Made by a program: the position numbers and the translations under genes
Part shown: one piece after another, positions 40,078-50,700 of the stretch
Numbering within the stretch: position 1 is the stretch's first letter
Layout of the letters: every line of letters starts with the position of its first letter
Source of the DNA: an uncultured Clostridia bacterium
GTDB taxonomy: Bacteria; Bacillota; Clostridia; Christensenellales; Borkfalkiaceae
Length of the DNA stretch: 59,739 bases
Reading direction: 5' to 3'
NCBI GenBank assembly: GCA_947174415.1
Contig: CAMWIW010000009.1
Location: forward strand, 1 to 59,739
Notes under the pieces: generated by a model
The model's input: the letters and a program-made list of their open reading frames with translations, nothing else
What the model was told of the DNA's origin: nothing
Database searches by the model: none

Positions 40078-40084
40078 CTATAAT
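40056..40084 (+). promoter_or_regulatory. consensus promoter of small gene at 40104
   Basis: TTGACA (40056-40061), 17 nt, TATAAT (40079-40084): a perfect sigma-A promoter, which would be very strong if not repressed by the overlapping operators. Confidence 0.9.
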
Positions 40085-40103
40085 TTTGTTAGAGAGGTAG
40101 TCT

Positions 40104-40379
40104 ATGGATAAATCTATGATATTGGAGCTTGCGTACAGCAACTATTATTGTTCCGATAAAATAAAATTGTATGATAATAAGGAATACCAAAAAAATTACA
40201 ATGCTTTATTTGAGATTTTCGAGGAGCTTTGCAAAGATATGTGCGATAAAGAAAAGCGGGAAATTTCAAACAAGGTATTCAACGCGCACTGCGGTGCGGA
40301 AGTTATTGCCGCGGACGAACACTTTAAAGAGGGCTTTAAGCTTGGGCTGATTATCGGCGCGCAAAATTTTTTGGACTGA
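40104..40379 (+). CDS. small hypothetical protein, DUF6809-like
   Basis: A 91-residue protein with a good RBS (AGAGAGG). It is helical and acidic and ends in EHFKEGFKLGLIIGAQNFLD; the LY..EY...Y....E.L and FxxGFxLG pattern is what I recall for the DUF6809-type small proteins of gut Clostridia and their phages, with modest certainty. It is under a repressed-looking consensus promoter opposite an XRE gene, the layout of a lysogeny-like or toxin/antitoxin-like switch. Its function is unknown. Confidence 0.75.
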   Translation: MDKSMILELAYSNYYCSDKIKLYDNKEYQKNYNALFEIFEELCKDMCDKEKREISNKVFNAHCGAEVIAADEHFKEGFKLGLIIGAQNFLD

Positions 40380-40380
40380 A

Positions 40381-40413
40381 AAGCCCGCCCGCGAAACATT
40401 CGCGGGCGGGCTT
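40381..40413. terminator. bidirectional terminator, small gene / hydA
   Basis: AAGCCCGCCCGCGAA and its exact complement around ACA, between convergent genes. Confidence 0.9.
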
Positions 40414-40430
40414 AAATTTATGCGTTTAAA

Positions 40431-42155
40431 TTAGTACTTTTCTCTCTTTGCGTAGGAGGTATGCAACAGCTCGTGAGCCTTGTGGGAATTGGGTGTACCG
40501 AAAAATTCTTTATACAACACTTCCACAGCGGGGGTATCGTGTGAGCAGCGCAGCTTGCTGTCCTTGTCGTAATCGTACAGTGCTTGCGCGCGAACCGCCT
40601 TCAAGTCGATATTGTTGCGCACCTCGTCGTGTACGTAGGGCTGACCGCCGCCGTTTATACAGCCGCCGGGGCAAGCCATAATTTCAACGAACGTATAATT
40701 CTTTTCGCCGCTTTTTATATCTTCAAGAACTTTTCTTGCGTTGCCGAGCCCGCTTGCTACCGCCACCTTAACGGTGGTTTTGCCGACGGTATACTCCGCC
40801 TCTTTGACGCCCGCAGTACCGCGCACTTCTTTAAACTCCAACGGTGCGCCCTTGCCGCCCAACTTCATTGCAGCCGTACGAAGCGCCGCCTCCATTACAC
40901 CGCCCGTCGCGCCGAAAATCGCGCCTGCGCCCGATGCCGTACCGAAAGGCGCGTCGAATTCGCCGTCCGCAAGGTTAGCAAAGTCTATGCCCGCCTCCTT
41001 TATCATTTTGGCAAGCTCGCGCGTGGTGAGCGCCGCATCCGTATAGCCGCCCAACTCTTCGTGGGTGATTTCAAACTTTTTAGCCGTGCAGGGAATAACC
41101 GAAACTACGTATAAATTCTTGGGGTCTATGCCGTTCTTTTCGCAGTAATAGGTTTTAAGAAGCGCCGAAAACATTTCCTGCGGGGATTTGCATGTGGAGA
41201 TATTGGGAAGAATTTCGGGGTAATAATGTTCCGCAAATTTCACCCAACCGGGGCAACAGCTTGTAAACATAGGCGTGGGTTTGCCCGTATTTAACCTGTC
41301 CAAAAGCTCGTTCGCCTCCTCCATTATCGTGAGGTCGGCGGTTATATCCATATTGAAACACTTGACGTCGCCGAGCTGCTTGATTGCCGTAACCATTTTG
41401 CCTTCAACGTTAGTGCCTGCGGGCAACCCGAAAGCTTCGCCAAGCGTTGCGCGTACGGACGGAGCTGTGTAAAACACGACTTGCTTGTCGGGGTCTACAA
41501 TCGCGCCCCAAACGTCTGCAACGGCGGACTTTTCGTAAAGCGCGCCGACGGGACACGCAACGACGCACTGTCCGCAGTTTACGCAGGGCGTAAAGGCAAG
41601 CGAAACGTCGTACGGCGAACCTATCACCTTAGCATAACCGCGGTTTTTAGGGCCTATTGCGCCAATAGTCTGCTTTTCGCACGCGGCGACGCAGCGGGTA
41701 CACATTATGCACTTACTGTTATCTCTTACCACCGACGCGGATAAGTCGTCAATGGGCTTTAAGTCGTGGTCTGTGCCGAACCTGTCCTCTTCGGCGTTAT
41801 ATTCCAAAGCAAGCTTCTGAAGCTCGCAGTTCATAGAGCGGACGCAAGATAAACACTTTTTCTTATGCGTTGAAAGAATAAGCTCTATCGTGGTCTTGCG
41901 CGATTTTCTTACGCGCGGGGTGTTCGTGCGGACTTCCATTCCCTCCGAAACGGGATATACGCACGCCGCAACGAGCCCTCTTGCGCCCGTAGCCTCGACG
42001 AGGCAAAGGCGGCACGAGCCTACGCACTGCACGTCCTTCAAATAGCACAGGGTGGGTATTCTTACGTTGGCAAGCTTCGCCGCCTGTAAAATAGTCGAAC
42101 CTTCGGGTACGCTGACCTGTACGCCGTTAATTTTCAAATTAATAAGTTTTTCCAT
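40431..42155 (-). CDS. hydA: [FeFe] hydrogenase catalytic subunit
   Basis: HydA of a NAD(H)/ferredoxin-linked [FeFe] hydrogenase makes or oxidises H2. The 574-residue protein has an N-terminal [2Fe-2S] domain (CYLKDVQCVGSCRLCLVEA), a His-ligated cluster segment (HKKKCLSCVRSMNCELQ), two [4Fe-4S] ferredoxin motifs (CIMCTRCVAACEKQ and CVNCGQCVVACPVGA), and the H-cluster motifs TSCCPGWV (L1), PCTAKKFE (L2) and EIMACPGGCINGGGQP (L3) with all ligand Cys. Together with hydB and hydC it forms a group A trimeric, probably electron-bifurcating, enzyme that disposes of electrons from NADH and reduced ferredoxin. It is the last gene of hydCBA, 12 nt after hydB. Confidence 0.95.
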   Translation of the reverse strand: MEKLINLKINGVQVSVPEGSTILQAAKLANVRIPTLCYLKDVQCVGSCRLCLVEATGARGLVAACVYPVSEGMEVRTNTPRVRKSRKTTIELILSTHKKKCLSCVRSMNCELQKLALEYNAEEDRFGTDHDLKPIDDLSASVVRDNSKCIMCTRCVAACEKQTIGAIGPKNRGYAKVIGSPYDVSLAFTPCVNCGQCVVACPVGALYEKSAVADVWGAIVDPDKQVVFYTAPSVRATLGEAFGLPAGTNVEGKMVTAIKQLGDVKCFNMDITADLTIMEEANELLDRLNTGKPTPMFTSCCPGWVKFAEHYYPEILPNISTCKSPQEMFSALLKTYYCEKNGIDPKNLYVVSVIPCTAKKFEITHEELGGYTDAALTTRELAKMIKEAGIDFANLADGEFDAPFGTASGAGAIFGATGGVMEAALRTAAMKLGGKGAPLEFKEVRGTAGVKEAEYTVGKTTVKVAVASGLGNARKVLEDIKSGEKNYTFVEIMACPGGCINGGGQPYVHDEVRNNIDLKAVRAQALYDYDKDSKLRCSHDTPAVEVLYKEFFGTPNSHKAHELLHTSYAKREKY

Positions 42156-42167
42156 ACAGCCCTCCCC

Positions 42168-44060
42168 TTACTTCTTTATTATCGCGTTAAATCTGCAATG
42201 CGCTATACACTGTCCGCACTTAATGCACTTGGAAGTGTCAATTTCGTGTACGCTCTTGACCGCGCCCGAAATAGCGTTTGCGGGGCAATTCCTTGCGCAA
42301 AGAGTACAGCCGCGGCATTTGTCGGGCTCGATATAATAATTAAGCAACGACTTGCACACGCCCGCAGGGCATTTCTTTTCGTAGATGTGCGCGGTATACT
42401 CGTCGCCGAAATGCTCCATTGCCGAAAGTATGGGGTTGGGAGCAGACTGTCCTAACGCGCAGAGGGAAGAAGACTTCATATGCTCCGCGATTTCCTTGAT
42501 TTTTTCAAGGTCGGCGGGTTCGCCTTTACCGCTGCAAATTTTATCAAGAGTTTCCAAAAGCCGTTTAGTGCCTATGCGGCAGGGCGTGCATTTGCCGCAG
42601 CTTTCGTCCGCGGTAAATTCGAGATAGAACTTTGCTATATCCACCATACAGGTGTCTTCGTCCATAACGATAAGTCCGCCCGAGCCCATCATCGAGCCAA
42701 TTGCGACTAAGTTGTCGAAGTCCATACCTATATCTATATGTGAAGCGGGAATACAGCCGCCCGAAGGTCCGCCCGTCTGCGCGGCTTTGAACTTTTTGCC
42801 GTGCGGGATACCTCCGCCTATATCGTAAACGATGGTTTTAAGGGGCGTGCCCATGGGAACTTCTACTAAGCCCACGTTATTTATTTTGCCGCCTACCGCA
42901 AACACCTTAGTGCCCTTGCTGCGTTCCGTTCCTATGGCAGAGAACCAAGCATAGCCGTTATTGATAATGGGCGCGATATTTGCCCAAGTTTCTACGTTAT
43001 TTAAAACCGTGGGTTTTTTGAACAGTCCGCACTGTGCCGAGAACGGCGGACGGGGACGGGGTTCGCCCCTGTGTCCTTCGATACTTGCCATAAGCGCGGT
43101 TTCTTCGCCGCACACGAACGCGCCTGCACCGAGGCGGATATGTATATCGAAGTTAAAGCCGCTGCCTAAAATATTGTTGCCTAACAGACCGTATTGCCTT
43201 GCCTGATTAATAGCGATGTTGAGCCTTTCAACGGCAATGGGATACTCAGCGCGGACGTAGATATAGCCTTCCTGAGCGCCCACTGCGTAGCCCGCAATAG
43301 CCATTGCCTCCAACACGCAATGGGGGTCGCCTTCGAGTACGGACCTGTCCATGAACGCGCCGGGGTCGCCCTCGTCGGCGTTGCAGCAAACGTACTTTTT
43401 ATCGCCCTTGGCGTCGCGGGTGAACTTCCATTTTAGGCCCGTGGGGAAGCCTGCGCCGCCCCTGCCGCGCAAGCCCGACTTCTGAATTTCTTCTATAACT
43501 TTATCGGGCGTCATTTCAAACAGTGCCCGTGAAAGCGCGGAATAGTCGCCCGCGCCGATAGCCTCTTCTATGCTTTCAGCTGCGATAACGCCGCAGTTTC
43601 TCAAAGCGATACGCATCTGATGCTTGTAGAAAGGGATTTCCGAAAACGGAATTACGCTGCCGTCAGCGTGGACGGTTTCTGCATACAAAAGCTCTTTAAC
43701 CGTCTGACCGCCCTTGATAAGGTGTTTTTCGGCAACGGTTTTTGCGTGCTCGGGGGTCATCTGCGAATAGAACGCACCCTCGGGATAAACTATCATTATA
43801 GGACCGAGAGCGCAAAGACCGAAACAGCCCGTCTTGACGATTAATACGTCGTCGATTTTAAGTTCTTTAAAGGACTTTTCAAGCTGCTCGATAACTTTTA
43901 TGGAGTGCGACGAAGTACAGCCCGTGCCGCCGCAGACTAAAACCTGCTTTCTGTAACCCGTTTTGGCTGCAAGCTTTTCGGCTTGCTCGCGAACTATTCT
44001 CCTAACGTTTATGAGCGCCGCTTTTTCCGCGGCAATTTTTTTAAGTTCTTCTACCGTCAT
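42168..44060 (-). CDS. hydB: NADH-binding subunit of [FeFe] hydrogenase (NuoF-like)
   Basis: HydB binds NAD(H) and FMN and passes electrons through Fe-S clusters; in bifurcating enzymes it is the site of electron splitting. The 630-residue protein has an N-terminal thioredoxin-like [2Fe-2S] domain (CGGTGCTSSHS, KTGCFGLCALGP), the NuoF core (GRGGAGFPTGLKW, CNADEGDPGAFMDRSVLEGDPH, GAGAFVCGEETALMASIEG), a SLBB/Fe-S part with ESCGKCTPCRIGTKR, and two C-terminal [4Fe-4S] motifs (CRGCTLCARNCPANA and CIKCGQCIAHCRFNA). The ATG at 44060 follows GAGGTGG; it overlaps the hydC stop region. Length fits HydB. Confidence 0.95.
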   Translation of the reverse strand: MTVEELKKIAAEKAALINVRRIVREQAEKLAAKTGYRKQVLVCGGTGCTSSHSIKVIEQLEKSFKELKIDDVLIVKTGCFGLCALGPIMIVYPEGAFYSQMTPEHAKTVAEKHLIKGGQTVKELLYAETVHADGSVIPFSEIPFYKHQMRIALRNCGVIAAESIEEAIGAGDYSALSRALFEMTPDKVIEEIQKSGLRGRGGAGFPTGLKWKFTRDAKGDKKYVCCNADEGDPGAFMDRSVLEGDPHCVLEAMAIAGYAVGAQEGYIYVRAEYPIAVERLNIAINQARQYGLLGNNILGSGFNFDIHIRLGAGAFVCGEETALMASIEGHRGEPRPRPPFSAQCGLFKKPTVLNNVETWANIAPIINNGYAWFSAIGTERSKGTKVFAVGGKINNVGLVEVPMGTPLKTIVYDIGGGIPHGKKFKAAQTGGPSGGCIPASHIDIGMDFDNLVAIGSMMGSGGLIVMDEDTCMVDIAKFYLEFTADESCGKCTPCRIGTKRLLETLDKICSGKGEPADLEKIKEIAEHMKSSSLCALGQSAPNPILSAMEHFGDEYTAHIYEKKCPAGVCKSLLNYYIEPDKCRGCTLCARNCPANAISGAVKSVHEIDTSKCIKCGQCIAHCRFNAIIKK

Positions 44061-44068
44061 TTTCCACC

Positions 44069-44557
44069 TCAATCCTGAATGTACTTATCGAGAATGCCTT
44101 TTACGTCCGCGGGAGAGAGCCTGCCGTAAACTTCGCCGTCGATTATCATGACGGGGGCAAGTCCGCACGCGCCGACGCAGCGGCAGCTTTCAATCGAGAA
44201 TTTTTTATCGGGAGTACATTCCCCGCACTTTATTCTCAGTTCGTGTTCGACGGCTTCCAGAATTTTATCCGAACCCTTTACATAGCAGGCCGTGCCGAGG
44301 CAAATGCTTATTTTGTGCTTGCCCTTGGGGTTAAGAGAAAATTGCGAATAGAACGTTGCAACGCCGTATACTTCCGCAAGCGGGATATTCAACTCTTCCG
44401 CGATAACCGTTTGTACTTCTGCGGGAAGATAACCGTAAATATCCTGCGCCGCGTGAAGAACGGGCATAAGCGCTCCCGCCTCGTCGCGGTGTTCTTCTAT
44501 GCAGGACAAAAGCTCGGACATCTGTTCCTTAGTACCCTCAAATACGTTTTGTGCCAT
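44069..44557 (-). CDS. hydC: NuoE-like [2Fe-2S] subunit of [FeFe] hydrogenase
   Basis: HydC, 162 residues, is the thioredoxin-like [2Fe-2S] subunit (NuoE type). An N-terminal helical bundle (LMPVLHAAQDIYGYLPAEVQ) is followed by the cluster ligands CLGTACYVKG and CRCVGACGLAPVM, giving the C-x4-C and C-x3-C pairs. First gene of hydCBA with AGGAG in front of the ATG and an extended -10 promoter about 42 nt upstream. All three subunits have normal lengths and intact ligands, so the enzyme should be functional. Confidence 0.93.
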   Translation of the reverse strand: MAQNVFEGTKEQMSELLSCIEEHRDEAGALMPVLHAAQDIYGYLPAEVQTVIAEELNIPLAEVYGVATFYSQFSLNPKGKHKISICLGTACYVKGSDKILEAVEHELRIKCGECTPDKKFSIESCRCVGACGLAPVMIIDGEVYGRLSPADVKGILDKYIQD

Positions 44558-44598
44558 TATCTCACTCCTAAAATACGTGAATTGATAAACCGATACTT

Positions 44599-44607
44599 AT
44601 TATATCA
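44599..44607 (-). promoter_or_regulatory. extended -10 promoter of hydCBA
   Basis: TGATATAAT on the minus strand; only a weak TTTATT is seen at -35. The leader of about 35 nt ends in a good RBS. Confidence 0.6.
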
Positions 44608-44691
44608 TTTGTTTATTACAAAATAAAACGATTTTCGTATAATTATTTCAATTTTTTTTGAGTAAAATTTTTACAGCCTAATCTAAAAAGA

Positions 44692-44724
44692 AAAAGCCCC
44701 GCGGCGTTTTGCCGCAGAGCTTTT
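44692..44724. terminator. imperfect terminator after the giant repeat protein
   Basis: GCCCCGCGGC and GCCGCAGAGC pair with two mismatches, flanked by A and T runs. It lies 10 nt after the stop of the 2198-residue protein on the minus strand. Confidence 0.7.
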
Positions 44725-44733
44725 ATTGGTTTA

Positions 44734-47700
44734 TTATGCGTTGCCGCCTTCGGGGTCAGTGCCGTCGCCGTTGTCGTCGTCATCGTCCTTACCCGTTTGT
44801 TCGCCGCTTTCTCCGCTTACGGGAGGGGTTGCGGGATTTTCGGGGTCGGAGGTTTCGCCGTCAGCGTCGCCGCCCTCTTGTGCGGGAGGGTCGGTGGGAT
44901 CGGTTTCGCCGCCGTCGTCGGGGTCAACAGGGTTGGGGTTAGCGGGTTCTTCGGGTTCGGTAGGGTCAGTTTCGCCCTCTCCTTCACCGCCGCCTACGGG
45001 AGGATTGACGGGTTCTTCAGGTTCGGTTTCGGTTTTAACTTCAACCCAACCGCCGAGTCCGTCGTTGGCATCCCAATCCCACTCCCATTCGGTTGCAGTA
45101 TCGGGAACGATTTTAAACGTGGTTTGCGTATCGCCCGTCAAAACGAAGTTGTCTGATTCCAACGCTACCGTTGCCGTGTATTCGTCCACTTCCTTGCCTG
45201 CGCCTTCTACGGCGAGGGTTATGGTAATCTGTCGGCCGTTGCCGTCCTCATACTCGAACCACGCCTTAGGCGCTTGCTCTGAGCCGTTGTAAGTAAAGAT
45301 TATTTCACCTTCGGAGTTCTTACCGCCCCACTGAACGGATACCTCCATAGCTTTAACGATAATCTTAACTTCGTTTACGGATTCCGAGTCAATCTTATAG
45401 TTCTTATCGGAAGGGGTTACCGTCAAGGTGTACTCGCCCGCGTTTATAATCGCGCCGACCGTTTCATCACCGCACTTAATAACGTAGTTCAACTTAACAA
45501 CATTGCCGTCAGCGTCCTTAGCGACTACTTCGGGCATTTGCGTAATGCCGTTATAAGTGTACGTGTAGGTTATAGAACCGTCCTCGCCTTCCGCGCCGTC
45601 GGTCCACTCGACCGTTACCTCGTTTTCCGTAATGCTGTAAGGCTGCTTGAACTTAGCTTCGGGGAAGTCGTAGTTATCGAAGACGTCTCTAAGCTCCGCA
45701 AGGTGCTCGCCACCGCTTGCCGAACCGCCGATTACGGGGATTTCAACCCAAACGTCGTTGACGTCCTTGAACCAAGCCGTAGGGCAGTGTACCGTGCCGT
45801 CGTACGCCCAATCGAAATCGCTTTCACTGTCGTTCTCGCCTTTCCATGTTACGCTTACGGTTTTTGCAAGAATTACGAAACGCATTTCGGATTCAACTAT
45901 AACGACTCCGTCTTCGTCCTTAGCAAATTCGTAGTTGTCGGAATTTGCAAGTATAGCCGTTGCCGTATATTCGCCCTTATTTACTGCCGCGCCGAGAACG
46001 GTGAGAACTTCGCCCGTTGACGCTATTTTTGCAGTAGGCTTGTGATATTCGCCGTCATACGTAAATTCGTAGTAGGTGTTGCCGTCTTCGTCAACCTTTT
46101 CGGTTGCGCCTTCGAATTCCCAAATAATATCGTAAACGATTTTCTTGGTAACCTCGAATTCGCACTTGCTGTTATCTTCGTCAGCCCATTCACAGTCGGT
46201 GGGAAGAAGCGCAACAGCCGTGTATTTACCCGCATAGATGCCTGCGCCGACTACTTCGAGCTCACCGCCCTTAGAACCGTCGTCAAGCTGAATGTAAGCT
46301 TTGGGTACGTACGTAGCGCCGTCGCCTTCATACTGCCAGCTGAATGTTTCGGTTGTAGTACCGTCTTCGTTTTCTATAACGTTACCTTCCCAGATAACGG
46401 TAATGACTCTGCCTTTAATTACGAATTCCTGCTTTGCGTTGGAAATTACGTAATTGTCGTTATCTATAACCGCAACAGCCGTGTAAGTGCCCACGTTTAC
46501 TTCCGCGCCCTTTACGGTTATTTCAAGACCTTCAACGGAAGTTTCAGCCTTGGGTGCGTGTTCTTCGCCGTCGTACTTCCATTCGAAGTCGCTGTCGCTG
46601 TCATCCACGCCAAGCCATTCTACCGTTATTTCTCTCTTATTGATAATAAAGTCGTGAGAGATGCCGCCGTCCGTAACTTTAAAGTTGACGTTTATAAGAT
46701 TTAATTCGCTTGTGTAAGTTCCCGCATTGGTGTAACCCGATACAGTGTAGTCCTTTCCGAGCGTAAGAGTAACTTCGACTTCGGTTTGGCTGCCGTCGTC
46801 GCCCGTTACGGTTTCGTAGAAGGTTACTTCGGGAGCGCGCTCCGTGCCGTTATAATTAACGGTGGTTTTATCCCATTCAACTTTAAGTTCTTTTGCCTTT
46901 ATGGTAAATACTATCGTTTTGCTGTTAGAAGCCGTAATATCGTCGGTAACGCACGCTACGTAGTTTCCTGCATTAGTGCCGCTGCCTACGACAGTGAGCT
47001 CAACGCGGTTGCCTTCGCCGTCAATATAGTAAGCCTTGGGCAAGTATTCGTTGCCGTCGTATTCGCGGATAATTTCGCCGTCGTCGTTAGCGTCTTCCCA
47101 AACGATTTCTATGGAATCACGGATTATTTCGAACTTCAATCTTGCGATATCCATTTTATAGTTTGAGTTAGCATAATCGGTACTGTCAAGGGTTACGTAC
47201 GCATAGTGCGTACCTGCCTTAGAAGTACTACCGGTGATTACGAGCTTGATTTCAACGGGGTCTGCACCCTCTACGAACACAACCTCCAATTTTGCCGTAG
47301 GCTTGTGCTCGTTGCCGTCGTATTCCCAAACGAAGTAGTCAACGCCGTCAATACCCGTCTTTATTTCGCCTTCATCGCCCGTCTCGAAACCCCAAACGAT
47401 ATCGTCAACGGAGAGTTTCAACTGTTCGATTGTGTATTCTACGAAATTGTCGTTGGTAATTTCGTAGTTGTCGCTCGTTTCGGCAATTGCAAAATAAGTA
47501 CCGGCGTCGGTGTATCCTGCGACATCAACGTATATTTTGTCGCCGTTTTCATCGAGAACCGCATTGCCGCTTGCGTCAACCCAGTAAGCTTTGGGCGCTT
47601 GTTCTTCGCCGTTGTAAGTGAAGATAATGTTGCCGTCTTCGTCCTTGTCTTCCCAAGCAATTATTATTTCAAGGGGCTTGATTACGAACATAAACTCGGA

Positions 47701-50700
47701 ATCTTCTTCCTTGATTTCATAAGTTGCCGTAGGGTCGGGGATTATGTAAGCGTAATACGTGCCCGCATCCGTCCTTGCGCCGCCGACGTTAAGAACCTCG
47801 AAAGTATCGGGGTCAAGGTCGTCGGGGTCGTAAGCGGAACTTAAAATTCTTATAGCTACGGGAGCTATTTCGTCTCCGCTATACGTGAATTCGTAACCTT
47901 CCGTAAGAACGACGTGCTTGCCGTTTACTTCTATAACCCATTTAATCTGAGCTACGCTCGCGCTGTGGGTGATAGCCGTAACTTCGAACTCTATTTCGTC
48001 GTTTATACCGAGGGGCATATAGCAAGCGTCGTTAGTCATATCCGTGCTTGAAAGCGTTGCATTTGCAGTATACGTTCCAAGCTCCGTCCAATAACCTGCC
48101 GAATATTTGGGATACGTTACGTTGAGCGTGATAAGCTCGTTGTCCGCAGCAGTCCAACCGATGCTTGCATCAGCGGGCTTTAACACGCCGTATGCGGAAA
48201 GCCTTGCGCCCTCTTGCCCGTATACCGAAATGTATTCGTAGCTGGGTTTAACACCGTCTGCAACGGGTTCTGTTGCACCGAATTCGTACCAGAGTACGCT
48301 TGCAACTTCACTCTTTATAACATTGAAAGATACTTCTAAATCTCCGTCTAAAATATAGTTGGAATTGTCAAGCGAAGCAACCGTTCTATAACCGTTTCCA
48401 ACGCTCTTGCCCGAGCCCGTAACGGTAAGCTTCATATCTTCCGCCGTTGCGGTGGGCTGATGAGCCTTGCCGTTGTAAAGATACGTGTAAACGCCGTTTA
48501 TTTCAACTGCTGTATCGCCGAAGTCCCACTCAACCGTTACGGTTTTTGCAGTGATTTCAAACGTTGCAGTGTATTCGGTTTGCGCAACGTTAGCCTCATC
48601 AACTTCTACTTTTAAAATATACTTACCGACGTTTACGGGCAGTTCTTCCGAATAATCACCGATAACGTTTCCGTTTTCGTCAACGGGCGCGTAAGTTACG
48701 GTATAGTCAAGCTCGTTGCCGAGTTCGTCCTTTACGCTTTCAAGAGGCGACTTGCCCTCACCGTCGTATTCGCCGTCGAAGTTTGTATCAAGCGAAACTT
48801 CAAGGTCTGCTTTGGCTATAGTGAAAGTCTCTTCGGTTTTGCCCGTAAGCTTATAGTTTTTATCCGTTGCAGAACTGGACTTCAAAGCAATCACTACTTT
48901 ATAGTCGCCCGCGTCCACGGGAAGTGAAGTAAGCTCGTTACCTCTTGCGTCGTAATAAGTGTATTCGACGTCCGCGGAAAGATCCGCGCCGTTCAAGCCT
49001 TCGAGGGCAACTTCAACTTGCTTTTCGTCGCCGTCGAATTTTAAATCTATTTCGTCCCAAACAGCTTCAACCTCTTTCTGTAAAATTACGTATTCCTTTG
49101 AAAGAGTGCTTTCGGTGAGTTCGTAATTTTCGTATCCCGTAGCGGGAAGAGCGGTCGTTGCCGTGTAAGTACCGGCGTCGGTGGTTTCGGGCATCGTAAC
49201 GGTTAAATTAACCTGATTGCCTTCGCCGTCCACGAAGTATGCCGTAAGCCCGTGCGCCGTACCGTCGTATTCAAACTCGGAATTGCTCCAAATAACGTCA
49301 ACTTTCTTTGAGCCGATAGTGAAATAAGTTTCATATCTTCTGGAAAGCTCGTAATTGTCGTCTTCAAGCGTAATCCTTGCAACGTATTTGCCCACGTCCT
49401 CAGGGTCGCACTCCGTTACTCCGTCCTCTAAGTAATACTTAACCGTAAGGTTAACTTCGTCGTCGCCTTTAAGACCTTCGGGGAATACTTCAATGCCCTG
49501 CACTCCGCCGTTGTAGGTAAGAGATAAAATACCGTAGCGCACGCCGAGTTTAGCTTTCTGAATTTCGAACGTGCCTTCTACAGAGCCCGTATAATTACCC
49601 AAAGCGCTAATTATAACAGTGCCTTCGCCCGCGTTGACGTTATTATCGTAGCTTAGCTCATAATCTTTGTTTTCTTCAAGCAAAACACCGTTTAAGAAAA
49701 CTTTTACGCTTGTGGAAAGCTCTTCGCCCGTGTAAGTTACGGGGTCGGTCTTTATAGTTACGTTTTCTTCGCTTATATCAGCGGGAAGAATTTCAAATAT
49801 AAAGAAGGGATTTTCATAGTTTGCCGCATTTGCAGGCTTCACGTTTAAGAAATAAGTGCCCACGTTAACAAAGTTAGTTATGGGTTTACCCTTTTCGTCA
49901 ACCGCAGTTGCAGTTCCGTCCGTTATCGCATCGAATACGAACGGCTCTCCCGTATAAGTTACGGACTGAGAGTACTTGCCGTCCTCAGGAGTAACCGTTG
50001 CTCCTGACGAGGTGAACGACCAATCCACGTTATCCTTTACAACCGGTGTGGAAACCCCGACAATATATATTTCACTGCCTGACAATTCAACGGTGTGGTC
50101 GTCGGTATCGCACGCGAAATAACTTGCAAATTTACTTGCGTTGTTACCGCTTGACGTGTAACCGCTTGTGATTTGACCTCTGGTAACGTAACTTGTATCG
50201 AAACTGATAAACGCACCTTCGGATAACTTTCCGGCAATAAATACCAAATTTTCAGTGATAAGGTTACTTTTTTCACCGTTTTCCGTATAGTTGCCGTAAA
50301 TTATACCGCCTGAAAAATCAAACTCCAACTCATCTACAACACCGCCGCCGGCTTCACCTGCGATATTGCCCGTAATTTCACCGCCGTTCATTTCAAAAAT
50401 GCCTCGGTTATAAACACCGGCGCATGCCGGAGCCGTGTTGCCGCTGATTATGCCGCCGTTCATAATAAAAGTACTGTCATTCTCCACACCGCCGCCGCCA
50501 GATTCACTTGCATCATTGCCTGAAATTTCACCGCCGTTCATTGTGAACTCGCTGCTACCGTTGATGAGCACACCGCCGGCGGAGTCTTTTGCCGTGTTGC
50601 TGCTGATTGCACCGCCGTTCATTTCAAATGTGCAATCGAATATGCACACTCCGCCGCCGTACCCATCAGCTGCATTGTTGTTGCTGATTTCGCCGCCATT

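Noticed and set aside
45538-47844. Long plus-strand frames opposite the giant repeat genes
   Set aside because: They are antisense shadows caused by the biased codon use of the repeats; no RBS and atypical composition rich in Val, Phe, Tyr and Arg.
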